In this document: positions 1-6,244 of the stretch, in pieces | Layout: every line of letters begins with the position of its first letter | Numbering within the stretch: position 1 is the first letter of the stretch | Origin: Akkermansiaceae bacterium | GTDB lineage: Bacteria; Verrucomicrobiota; Verrucomicrobiia; Verrucomicrobiales; Akkermansiaceae | Reading direction: 5' to 3' | NCBI GenBank assembly: GCA_029288115.1 | Contig: JARFPV010000027.1 | Location: 1-7,195 of the forward strand | Length of the DNA: 7,195 nucleotides | Translations under genes and position numbers: made by a program | The notes under the pieces: generated by a model | Told to the model about the DNA's origin: nothing | The model's input: only the letters and a program-made list of their open reading frames with translations | The model's database searches: none

Positions 1-30
1 CATATGTACTAACAGCATATGCACTAACAG
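1..30. repeat. Two-copy 15-bp tandem repeat at the left contig edge
   Basis: Two adjacent 15-mers, CATATGTACTAACAG (1-15) and CATATGCACTAACAG (16-30), differ at one base. The following bases (ATATCTGA) do not continue the unit cleanly. Because the contig starts exactly at a repeat boundary, a longer array may lie to the left and may have broken the assembly, but this cannot be seen here. The repeat is immediately followed by a 10-bp palindrome, CAGATATCTG (28-37). No function can be assigned. Confidence 0.7.
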
Positions 31-99
31 ATATCTGAAAGTCAACTGGTGAATATGGCGATCATGTATTGGAATTGACCATATCACATCATAAAAAAA

Positions 100-957
100 A
101 TGCACACGATAGGAATCATAGGAGGCAGCGGACTCTATTCAATGGAGGGGTTTGAGCAATCCGAGGAAAGAGTGATCGATACGCCATTTGGTAAGCCCTC
201 AGACGCGCTGATTGGTGGAGAGATTGTCGGGCGGCAAGTTTGGTTTCTCCCTCGCCACGGTCGTGGTCACACGGTAATGCCGCACGAGATTAACCACCGG
301 GCGAATATCTGGGCATTGCGAAGTCTCGGAGTGCGTTGGCTGATCTGCGTAACGGCAGTGGGAAGTTTGAAAGAGGAATATCCTCCGCGACAGATCGTCC
401 TTCCTGACCAGTATTATGACCGCACCAGTAGACGTGAGCATCATACGTTTTTTGGTGAGGGAATTGCGGCGCATGTTGGGTTTGGGGATCCTGTAAGTTC
501 AAGTTTGCGCGCTATCCTCAAGGAAGCCGCTCAGGAGGAAGGATGTGTCGTTCACGATGGTGGTACTTATGTAAACATGGACGGTCCCGCATTTTCCACC
601 CGCGCGGAAAGTGAGGCCTATCGCAACCAAGGTTTCGATGTGATTGGCATGACCAATCTTCCCGAAGCAAAGCTCGCTCGTGAAGCGGAAATCGCGTTGG
701 CCACTCTCTGTATGGTAACTGATTACGATTGCTGGCACGAGTCAGAGGAAGATGTTAGCGTTGAAACCGTTATCGAGAACCTCCATGCCAATGCCGCCAA
801 TGCCCAGAGGATTGTTGCAAGAGCAGTTGGGCAGGTGCCATCTAACCCAGACTGGCCTGAACATGACGCGCTCGCTCCGGCACTCATGACGCCTCGTGAT
901 CACTGGCCGGAGAGCACGGCGCGTAAGTTGCAGCCAATCCTCGAAAGATACACATAA
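100..957 (+). CDS. mtnP: S-methyl-5'-thioadenosine phosphorylase (MTAP)
   Basis: This cytosolic enzyme of methionine and purine salvage cleaves 5'-methylthioadenosine with phosphate to adenine and 5-methylthioribose-1-phosphate. The 285-aa length is normal for the PNP/MTAP phosphorylase family 2. Visible motifs are the N-terminal phosphate loop GIIGGSGLY (residues 5-13, Ser10), FLPRHGRGH (49-57, Arg52/His53 for phosphate), HEINHRANI (62-70), MDGPAFSTRAES (160-171) and GMTNLPEAKLAREAE (183-197). VTDYDCW (206-212) carries the Asp at the base-binding position expected of adenine-type (MTAP) rather than guanine/hypoxanthine-type (PNP) enzymes. The DYDCW-x-E-x-EE-x-VSVE segment closely matches the C-terminal region of eukaryotic MTAP. 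The start at 100 follows a run of eight A residues with no Shine-Dalgarno site; the in-frame ATG at 64 hits a stop at once. The next gene begins 41 nt downstream on the same strand. Family assignment is firm; 6-oxopurine activity cannot be fully excluded by eye. Confidence 0.95.
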   Translation: MHTIGIIGGSGLYSMEGFEQSEERVIDTPFGKPSDALIGGEIVGRQVWFLPRHGRGHTVMPHEINHRANIWALRSLGVRWLICVTAVGSLKEEYPPRQIVLPDQYYDRTSRREHHTFFGEGIAAHVGFGDPVSSSLRAILKEAAQEEGCVVHDGGTYVNMDGPAFSTRAESEAYRNQGFDVIGMTNLPEAKLAREAEIALATLCMVTDYDCWHESEEDVSVETVIENLHANAANAQRIVARAVGQVPSNPDWPEHDALAPALMTPRDHWPESTARKLQPILERYT

Positions 958-998
958 GTGAATCTCGACCCTGTTTGTCTTGGCACAGTGGACGAATA

Positions 999-1442
999 AT
1001 GTATCCTCCGAGCATGTCGCGAAATACCATGCTCTCCATTGTGGCGTTATTGCTTGTCGCTTTAGTAGGTGGTGCAGGCGCATTCTGGGCTTACAAGAAA
1101 TACAAACAGAAGCAGAACCGGGAATTTCGCTACGAGGGTACAATGGGTACAGCCAAGGAAAACTTTGACGCAAGCCAGTTCAAGGCAAACATCCTGGATG
1201 ATGCAACCATGGATGCTACAGTGGAAAAACATCAGCTTGTCAGCGTGTGGGGCGTAGCTGATTCAGCAGCTGCCAAAGCCCGATTGCAGGAAAAATTTCT
1301 CATTAAAGTCAGTGATGGAGTCGTCAAGGTGAGCTTTCAGGACAAGGACAAGGAGCTCGCGAAATCGGTTCTCGAAACCGTGGTGAATTTGTACTACAAG
1401 AAGGTCAACGCTGGTCGCCTTTCTGTCCCTCCGTCGAGGTAA
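999..1442 (+). CDS. Small single-pass membrane protein with a Wzz-like (chain-length determinant) domain
   Basis: I do not recognise a named gene. From the ATG at 999 it encodes 147 aa: a short N-terminus, one strongly hydrophobic segment (about residues 12-30, MLSIVALLLVALVGGAGAFW), a basic stop (KKYKQKQ), then a soluble domain of about 110 residues. Residues 58-135 (NILDD, LVSVWGVADS, KVSDGVVKVSFQDKDKELAK) follow the pattern of the extracytoplasmic domain of Wzz/PCP polysaccharide co-polymerases, where a helix, the 'WG' turn, a strand and a 'D.D..LA...N' helix recur. Full Wzz proteins have a second TM helix near the C-terminus, and PCP-2 proteins add a tyrosine kinase. Neither is present here. 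The start is uncertain: TTG 975, ATG 999, ATG 1014 and ATG 1029 are all in frame and none has a good ribosome-binding site; a GGA lies 6 nt before 999. It may be co-transcribed with mtnP, and it converges on the nitroreductase gene. The Wzz resemblance is pattern-based inference. Confidence 0.8.
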   Translation: MYPPSMSRNTMLSIVALLLVALVGGAGAFWAYKKYKQKQNREFRYEGTMGTAKENFDASQFKANILDDATMDATVEKHQLVSVWGVADSAAAKARLQEKFLIKVSDGVVKVSFQDKDKELAKSVLETVVNLYYKKVNAGRLSVPPSR

Positions 1443-1462
1443 TGCCGGGCTAATCTCGCCGT

Positions 1463-2110
1463 CTAGCAGTTTTCAATCACTTGTGAGCTACTGTAGCGCA
1501 CTTTCGGGAGATCGGCGTATTTGTCGCCAGCACTTCGGTATCCCATCGCGCATCCTACTGAAGTGGAAAACCCGCTACCATCCAATCCTAGCAAACGGTC
1601 ATATTCTGCAGGTACGATTCCTTCCATCGGGCAGGCATCCACGCCAATGACTGCAGCAGCCGTCATCAGCTGACCAAGCGCAATATAGACCTGATTTTTT
1701 GCCCATGCTGAGGTTTGCTCAGGGGACATGTTGGAAAAGAACCCGGTCATCATTCCTGCGTATCCTTCCAGAGTGTCGCGGGAAACATTTCGCACGGTGC
1801 AGAGACGATCGAGCCAAGCTTCGATGTCGGCAGGATCCATGGTGTCTTTGGCGCACAGGACCACCATGTGGGAGCAGTCCGTCACTTGGCGCTGGTGCCA
1901 TGAGTGTTCCAGCAGGGATTCCTTGGTCGCCTGATCAGTTACGGTGATGAATTTCCATGGCTGAAGCCCGAAAGAGGATGGTGTAAGCACGAGGCTTTTC
2001 TCGATTTTTTCCCAATCGTCTGTCGGGATTTTTCTCTGGGAATCGAATTCCTTGGTGGCGTAGCGCCATTGCAGGCGGGAGATGAGTTGTTCGGGTGACA
2101 ATGTATCCAT
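1463..2110 (-). CDS. NAD(P)H-dependent FMN oxidoreductase, nitroreductase family (NfsB-like)
   Basis: The 215-aa protein matches the usual length of oxygen-insensitive NfsB-type nitroreductases/dihydropteridine reductases, which are cytosolic FMN homodimers that reduce nitro groups, quinones or flavins with NAD(P)H. Visible family signatures are LQWRYATKEFD (13-23; Arg/Lys for the FMN phosphate), TPSSFGLQPWKF (43-54), HMVVLCAKDTMD (81-92), WAKNQVYIALGQLMTAAA (136-153), GVDACPMEGI (156-165) and VGCAMGYRS (185-193) with the closing LPKVR (201-205). The alignment with E. coli NfsB runs essentially end to end. The gene lies 24 nt downstream of lptD on the same strand and is probably read through from it. 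It ends 20 nt from the end of the convergent Wzz-like gene, and I see no terminator hairpin in that gap. The leader before ATG 2110 is AT-rich with no Shine-Dalgarno site. The physiological substrate cannot be read from the sequence. Confidence 0.92.
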   Translation of the reverse strand: MDTLSPEQLISRLQWRYATKEFDSQRKIPTDDWEKIEKSLVLTPSSFGLQPWKFITVTDQATKESLLEHSWHQRQVTDCSHMVVLCAKDTMDPADIEAWLDRLCTVRNVSRDTLEGYAGMMTGFFSNMSPEQTSAWAKNQVYIALGQLMTAAAVIGVDACPMEGIVPAEYDRLLGLDGSGFSTSVGCAMGYRSAGDKYADLPKVRYSSSQVIENC

Positions 2111-2134
2111 GATGAAAATGATCGAATGAAATAT

Positions 2135-4582
2135 TTATTCACTATCCACAGTGAGGGGGAGACTGACAGATGGGAAATCTTTCAGAGTAAAGTTCAGCAT
2201 CAGCCCGATCTCATCTCTGTCGTCATTGTTGTCCCGAATCAGTAATCCAAGTGACGCGGTCCAGCTGTCGAAGTCGTGATAGACGGAGTACTGCTGTACA
2301 GCCAAGTTACCATCATCGAGCTCCCATCGATGGTAAAATCCGATTCCCCATGATTCGCTGATTCTTGAGTAGGCACGCAGCGTGACTTGGTTACTGTCCT
2401 CTAGAATCGGGTGATTGTTCAACTGGCGGTATCCAAACGTCAACTCAAGCGTATCTGTAGGCATCAGCGTGATGTTTCCGGCAACCTCGCTAAATTCAGA
2501 ACTGCTACTGGCGACAGGGAATTGAGTTTCGAGCTCGAGTTGCATCCAGGGAAGAGGGGACCAGATGATGTCGTTGTAGAGGTTGGACAGGTTTCGATCA
2601 AACTCCGGATCATTCAGAAAAACATCCACATATGTGTCCATGATAAGCCACTGGTGAGTATCACCGTCACGTTTAGTCATCAGGTGGTTGCGGGCGCCCA
2701 GACGAATGATCGACCAGTCCATCAGGTCATCGGTGGCGGTGAAACGCCCAGCTTCCAGGGGGCGGGGGCGAGTGGACGGTGTTAGCGTTTCGATACCTGT
2801 GAAAGATGGGTCCAGTTCATTGGTCGAGAGCTGGGAAAAATTAACATATGGTTGGAAAATGTGCAGAAGTCCGTCGACTCCCCATGCCTTGTTCACAGCA
2901 TCAGGATAGGCGCGGGTGAATTTCATTGAGGCGTCTACACCAGCAGAAAAATGCGTCCGGTCGAAGCTACTGGATCCGTCCACGTCAGAGTAGCGAGTAT
3001 AACCAAATCCCGCACGCGGTGTGATGGCAACTTTGCCGCCCTGATTCAGTGGTGCGGTAAATTCATGGAAGGTGTGGAATCGGGTGTAGCCGCGGTCGGC
3101 AAGAAGACCCATGATTTCCACTCTGCGTGGGTGTAACGCAGGCAGCAAAGCAGCTTCTGCACGTAGGTTGTTCTTTTCAAAATTTGGCAGGTGTTCGTCA
3201 TAGATACCAAATGAAGTGCTGCCTTCATGAAGGATTTGAGTGCCGAAGATGGGCCGTTTTATCTGATCAATGAACAGCTCTGGAAGCCGTGTATCCGTTT
3301 GATAGAAATCGTTCAGTTTTAGGCGCGCAAAAATTCCCACCAAATAACTTGGATGGCGGTGGAAAATGCCCACTTGGTTGTTTGGGTTCGGGTCAATTTT
3401 GAACGTGCCAGGCTCAAAGTCCTCCAGGAAAAAGCGATCACTTAATGCGGTGATGTCAACGTCCAGATGGGTGCGGTGTTCACCTTGCTGCCGTAGGTTG
3501 ATGCGGTGCTTCAGCTCCAGTTTCCAGCGGTCTTCATTAACGAATCCCCGGGGCTCGGCAGAACGCTCAAGAGAGGGGTCCATGTCGTTGAGATAATAGA
3601 GCTTTAGCCAACCGAGGTTAGGATTGTCATCCAAACGCATGTCGAATAGGTCAATACCCACACCGACACCTCGTCTGGAGCGAATGTCAAAATGCCACTG
3701 CGAGAGTAACCAGGCGTTTTCGCGCGCACCTGTATCCTCGTCCACTTCACCGCCGAGCATGATCCCGTAGCGATTTAATAGGAAAAACCCCCAGTTCGAT
3801 CTCGCGCCGGGAATGATATGATAACCGAGGTCTTCATCAAGCGCCTGAGACAGGTAGGGGAGCCAGAAAACCGCAGAGTCTCCCGCGTAAATGCGCAGGT
3901 TTTTGAAAATGATGCGGTCGTTCGGGTAGATTGTTGTGCGGTCAGATCGTAGCCAGAAATTTGGTTTGCTGACATCGTGTGTGGTAATACCCGCGTTGTT
4001 ACCAATGAGGATTTTTCTGCCGTTGCGTTCACTTGCACTGAAGCGGTCAGACTCGAGTAATATCGGACCTAATCCGCTGGCAAGTCCCTGAGTGTCGAGC
4101 TTTCTGTCGCCGTAGTTGTAGATGGCATGTTTACCACGGTGCAATGTGGTTCCCTGATATATGCTGACGTTTCCGTTGAGTGTAACGGTTTTCTTTTTTC
4201 CGTCTAATAACACACGGTCGGCAAACATCTGAATACCCGGTCTGATGGTTCCGTCAGGATTGACCTCCGCTTTCTGCCTCACGGAAACTCGACCAATGAG
4301 TACAGCGGTTTCATTTTTAGTATTTACGGTTACTCGCCCTGCTTTTAATTCGACGCCGTTGTCGCCTTTCACATTGACTCGGCCGACAAATAACACAGTG
4401 CCTGCGTCCGAGTCCATCTCCATGGTGCCGTCGTGATCAACACGGATGCTGTTAGGCATTTCCGGCATGTCGGCGAAGTCGGCGCCAAGCAAATTGTCAC
4501 CTATTTTTTTGGGGGGGACATCCTGTGCGTTGAGCAAGCCAATACAAAGAGAGAGAAAAAGACTAGTACCTAAGAACCTCAT
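2135..4582 (-). CDS. lptD: LPS-assembly outer-membrane protein LptD (OstA/Imp)
   Basis: LptD is the outer-membrane beta-barrel that, with the lipoprotein LptE, inserts lipopolysaccharide into the outer leaflet. From ATG 4582 the protein has 815 aa (E. coli LptD about 784). The N-terminus MRFLGTSLFLSLCIGLLNAQD is a good signal peptide with likely cleavage after LNA, which favours this start over the in-frame ATG at 4606. Residues about 35-185 form the periplasmic OstA-like beta-jellyroll, seen as repeated strands ending in GRVNV, GRVTV, GRVSV and GNVSI. Next comes the LptD transition pattern, NFWLRSDRTTIYPNDR ... VFWLPYLSQ, and then a long barrel with alternating polar/aromatic strands to the C-terminus. 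The mature protein contains no cysteine, so the interdomain disulfides of E. coli LptD are impossible here. It does not end in the classical terminal Phe; a short tail follows the last strand. Upstream is the YqjK-like gene (105-nt gap); downstream is the nitroreductase (24 nt). Confidence 0.93.
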   Translation of the reverse strand: MRFLGTSLFLSLCIGLLNAQDVPPKKIGDNLLGADFADMPEMPNSIRVDHDGTMEMDSDAGTVLFVGRVNVKGDNGVELKAGRVTVNTKNETAVLIGRVSVRQKAEVNPDGTIRPGIQMFADRVLLDGKKKTVTLNGNVSIYQGTTLHRGKHAIYNYGDRKLDTQGLASGLGPILLESDRFSASERNGRKILIGNNAGITTHDVSKPNFWLRSDRTTIYPNDRIIFKNLRIYAGDSAVFWLPYLSQALDEDLGYHIIPGARSNWGFFLLNRYGIMLGGEVDEDTGARENAWLLSQWHFDIRSRRGVGVGIDLFDMRLDDNPNLGWLKLYYLNDMDPSLERSAEPRGFVNEDRWKLELKHRINLRQQGEHRTHLDVDITALSDRFFLEDFEPGTFKIDPNPNNQVGIFHRHPSYLVGIFARLKLNDFYQTDTRLPELFIDQIKRPIFGTQILHEGSTSFGIYDEHLPNFEKNNLRAEAALLPALHPRRVEIMGLLADRGYTRFHTFHEFTAPLNQGGKVAITPRAGFGYTRYSDVDGSSSFDRTHFSAGVDASMKFTRAYPDAVNKAWGVDGLLHIFQPYVNFSQLSTNELDPSFTGIETLTPSTRPRPLEAGRFTATDDLMDWSIIRLGARNHLMTKRDGDTHQWLIMDTYVDVFLNDPEFDRNLSNLYNDIIWSPLPWMQLELETQFPVASSSSEFSEVAGNITLMPTDTLELTFGYRQLNNHPILEDSNQVTLRAYSRISESWGIGFYHRWELDDGNLAVQQYSVYHDFDSWTASLGLLIRDNNDDRDEIGLMLNFTLKDFPSVSLPLTVDSE

Positions 4583-4635
4583 GGGGGCGTATTCTGGCGG
4601 TATCATCCATACCGAGTAAAGGGGAAAGCGAAAAT

Positions 4636-4676
4636 CCAGGCCGGAAAAATCAACAGGCAGGCAGCAGGAGGCCTGG
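4636..4676 (-). other. Inverted repeat between the YqjK-like gene and lptD (possible weak terminator)
   Basis: CCAGGCC (4636-4642) is the perfect inverse of GGCCTGG (4670-4676), separated by 27 nt. On the minus strand the stem is followed by ATTTTCGCTTTCC, a poor U-tract. The long loop and broken T-run make a classical terminator unlikely. It could be an attenuating structure ahead of lptD or a chance repeat. It lies wholly in the 105-nt gap between the two genes. Confidence 0.25.
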
Positions 4677-4687
4677 TAGGGGTGGAG

Positions 4688-5050
4688 CTAGTCTCGATGG
4701 CGAGATTGCAGCTGCTTCGCCGCCATGGCCTTGGCGCGGTTCACCAACCATGCTTTGACGGCGGGTTTGACCACTGCCAGAGCCCAGCCAAGCAGCACTG
4801 TGCTCTTGGTCGAGGCCTTAGCCCCGCCTGATTTCCTGGGACGCCTGAGCATCAGGGTGGCAATCAGTCCGGCCCCGAGCGAGCCGATGAAAAGTGCCTT
4901 TGGCTTGCGTGTGATGAATTTGCGCAGCTGTTTCTTGACGTTGAGTTTCTGCTTGATGTCCTTGCGTCCGACGTCGATGAGCACGCGGTTTTTTGCAAGC
5001 TCCGCAGTGAGTTCCTGTTTGCGCTTGGCTATTTGTTGCTTTTTACCCAT
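4688..5050 (-). CDS. Small basic membrane protein, YqjK-like
   Basis: This 120-aa, strongly basic protein has a charged, probably coiled-coil N-terminus (residues 5-50, rich in K/Q/E/R), a hydrophobic segment at about 51-68 (KALFIGSLGAGLIATLMLRR), a Gly/Lys/Ser linker, a second hydrophobic stretch at about 84-101, and a basic tail. The architecture (KRKQEL...R....I..GR start, short membrane segment, basic end) and the position directly after a YqjE-like gene match E. coli YqjK, whose function is not established. The start ATG 5050 lies inside the end of the upstream gene (22-nt overlap in another frame), which strongly suggests translational coupling in one transcript. Sequence similarity to YqjK is weak by eye, so the name rests mainly on layout and context. 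A structural role at the inner membrane is inference. Confidence 0.75.
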   Translation of the reverse strand: MGKKQQIAKRKQELTAELAKNRVLIDVGRKDIKQKLNVKKQLRKFITRKPKALFIGSLGAGLIATLMLRRPRKSGGAKASTKSTVLLGWALAVVKPAVKAWLVNRAKAMAAKQLQSRHRD

Positions 5051-5475
5051 ACCTTATCGTTTTCGATTTCCTGGCGAGTCAGTTCAAACAGTGGAGCCGA
5101 AGGTTTTTTCTTCAGTATGATGACGAAAACAACTGCGACGATAGCATGGATGGCGGACAATCCAAACAGCACGATGACCCATCCAGGAACTCCGGTGAGG
5201 TGATCGGCGAGTTGTTGTTCAGCCCAGTCAGCAAGCAACCCGGTCAATCCCGCTAGAGCCAATGACCACGCAAAAAACGCACATAGTGCCAACACCACAG
5301 CCGAGACCACCTTGCGAACGGTGAACTCAGCTGCCTCCTTTGCCTCGATCGCAGCCAGCTCCATACGAGCGGATACGAACTCGGACACGGCTCGCTTCAT
5401 CACACTCGTGGAATCGTCCTCCCCACGTGTGTGGTCGAGATGAGAAGTATCGTGCGTTGCTGTCTTATCCTCCAT
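5029..5475 (-). CDS. YqjE-like two-TM inner-membrane protein (phage holin superfamily III-type fold)
   Basis: The 148-aa protein has a polar N-terminus (1-25) and an amphipathic helix (MKRAVSEFVSARMELAAIEAKEAAE, 26-50). TM1 covers about 56-81, a short polar loop contains WAEQQLADHLTG, and TM2 covers about 98-121. A KKK anchor and the C-terminal F-E-L-T-R-Q-E-I-E-N-D-K-V-W motif (130-143) follow. The ending F..t..El..D..W after two helices is characteristic of the YqjE / 'holin superfamily III' family (PF07332-type), found in chromosomal yqjD-yqjE-yqjK clusters. No lysin, spanin or other phage gene is nearby, so a lysis role is not supported. The gene overlaps the YqjK-like gene by 22 nt and follows the YqjD-like gene after a 137-nt gap containing a possible terminator. 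It is therefore either a second transcript or partial read-through. Its molecular function is unknown; family members are thought to act at the inner membrane. Confidence 0.85.
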   Translation of the reverse strand: MEDKTATHDTSHLDHTRGEDDSTSVMKRAVSEFVSARMELAAIEAKEAAEFTVRKVVSAVVLALCAFFAWSLALAGLTGLLADWAEQQLADHLTGVPGWVIVLFGLSAIHAIVAVVFVIILKKKPSAPLFELTRQEIENDKVWVKSNK

Positions 5476-5544
5476 GATAACCAGTGAACGGAATGCGAAT
5501 CAATGCGGCGAGCACCGTCATTAGAATCAATACGAGAGACAAAC

Positions 5545-5579
5545 AAAAAAAATCTACCAAACGCGAGGTTGGCCCGCGT
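5545..5579 (-). terminator. Possible Rho-independent terminator after the YqjD-like gene
   Basis: Read on the minus strand, a hairpin with stem ACGCG-GG / CC-CGCGT (5561-5579, one bulged base, four-base loop) is followed 8 nt later by a run of eight T residues (5545-5552) and then a T-rich stretch. It lies 34 nt beyond the stop codon at 5613. The 8-nt gap between stem and T-run is longer than ideal, so termination may be partial. This would let the downstream YqjE/YqjK-like pair receive some read-through. Confidence 0.4.
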
Positions 5580-5612
5580 GTTTAGCTGGTGATTGTTTCC
5601 GTATGTACCGTA

Positions 5613-6017
5613 TTAGCGGCGGAGAATCAGGCCGATGACAACACCTACTCCCAGTGCGGTGAGCACGGACTTGGTAGGGTGCTGGCGGATATACTCCTCG
5701 GTATCGGCATGGATTTCGCGTGCTTTAACCCGGCCGTGCTGAAGCTGCTCGCCTGCGGCATCTTTGAACTGTTGTGCTTTGACACCTGCGGTCTCCTTGA
5801 TCTCGCTCGCCTTGCTGCCTGCAAACTCTCGGAATTGCTGAGCCTTGTCTACGGCGGTCTGTTTAAGCTGCTGAGCCTTGGCGCTAGCGTCCTGGGCGAT
5901 TTGGCGTGCTTTGTCGCCTGCCGCTGCGCGCAGGTCGCCAGCTGCTTTTTCTGATGCCGGCGTCTCGCTGAATGGTGAATCGGTACTGAAATCGGGGTTT
6001 GCGAATGTTTCTTCCAT
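5613..6017 (-). CDS. DUF883/ElaB-YqjD-like membrane-anchored helical protein with undecad repeats
   Basis: From ATG 6017 the protein has 134 aa. Residues 1-23 are an acidic, polar leader. Residues 36-90 are five clean 11-residue repeats of the form K-A-x-x-(I/L/F)-x-x-x-A-x-x, then a degenerate sixth. The C-terminus, EEYIRQHPTKSVLTALGVGVVIGLILRR in pattern, is the DUF883 signature: a His-Pro turn, one short Gly-rich hydrophobic helix (about 116-131) and a terminal Arg-Arg. E. coli YqjD, ElaB and YgaM share this C-tail anchor; YqjD is known as a stationary-phase inner-membrane protein that associates with ribosomes. That this protein does the same is inference. I prefer the start at 6017 over the in-frame ATG at 6185 because the 56-residue extension has no family-like features. 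It heads the yqjD-E-K-like series and lies 227 nt downstream of the MBL gene, so it probably has its own promoter. Confidence 0.88.
   Translation of the reverse strand: MEETFANPDFSTDSPFSETPASEKAAGDLRAAAGDKARQIAQDASAKAQQLKQTAVDKAQQFREFAGSKASEIKETAGVKAQQFKDAAGEQLQHGRVKAREIHADTEEYIRQHPTKSVLTALGVGVVIGLILRR
5748..5912 (-). repeat. Five in-frame 33-bp coding repeats (11-residue helical units)
   Basis: These encode residues 36-90 of the YqjD-like protein: KARQIAQDASA, KAQQLKQTAVD, KAQQFREFAGS, KASEIKETAGV and KAQQFKDAAGE. Position 1 is always Lys, 2 always Ala, 5 always Ile/Leu/Phe and 9 always Ala. The conserved periodicity predicts a long amphipathic helix with one narrow hydrophobic stripe. The DNA units have diverged, so this is an old, selected repeat rather than a recent slippage array. 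Confidence 0.8.
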
Positions 6018-6038
6018 GGTTTTGTTGGGTTGTAATTT

Positions 6039-6240
6039 GCTGATTGTTTGTGGATGGCCAGCCTTAGCAACCGAGTGCCAAAAGGATGGTCTGATTGAGT
6101 CCAGCAGCACCTCTGGAGGTATAACACTGCCGCTCACTGACAATGTGACATTTTTCCGTACCCAACGCAAGAGGTCCTGTGTCAAAAAACGATCTTTCTT
6201 GTCATAAAGTGGCTGGGCGCCGGCACACGCTGATTGTTTG
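6039..6240. repeat. 12-bp direct repeat GCTGATTGTTTG at both ends of an intergenic segment
   Basis: GCTGATTGTTTG occurs at 6039-6050 and again at 6229-6240. The core TGATTGTTT recurs at 5590-5598, just after the YqjD-like stop codon. On the minus strand the 6039 copy falls in the probable leader of the YqjD-like gene. The 227-nt gap (6018-6244) otherwise contains no convincing gene or promoter. A regulatory or recombination role is speculative. Confidence 0.4.
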
Positions 6241-6244
6241 GCGA

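Noticed and set aside
1..30. CRISPR repeat
   Set aside because: The two 15-bp units are directly adjacent with no spacers and are too short.
742..1173. Minus-strand 143-codon open frame across the end of mtnP
   Set aside because: It is antisense to two well-supported genes and its composition (many Arg, Cys, Trp, His) is typical of a shadow frame.
1443..1462. Bidirectional terminator between the convergent genes
   Set aside because: The 20-nt gap contains no stem of useful length and no T-run on either strand.
5029..5475. Phage holin indicating a prophage remnant
   Set aside because: The protein is a chromosomal YqjE-type member of the holin-like superfamily, flanked by YqjD- and YqjK-like genes, with no endolysin, spanin, integrase or structural phage genes nearby.
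5589..5954. Plus-strand Cys/Leu-rich 121-codon open frame
   Set aside because: It is antisense to the undecad repeats of the YqjD-like gene; its apparent repeats are mirrored from that gene and it has no homology-like features.
6018..6185. 56-residue N-terminal extension of the YqjD-like protein
   Set aside because: It is in frame but lacks DUF883-like composition, and the family leader fits a start at 6017; the DNA looks like intergenic sequence.
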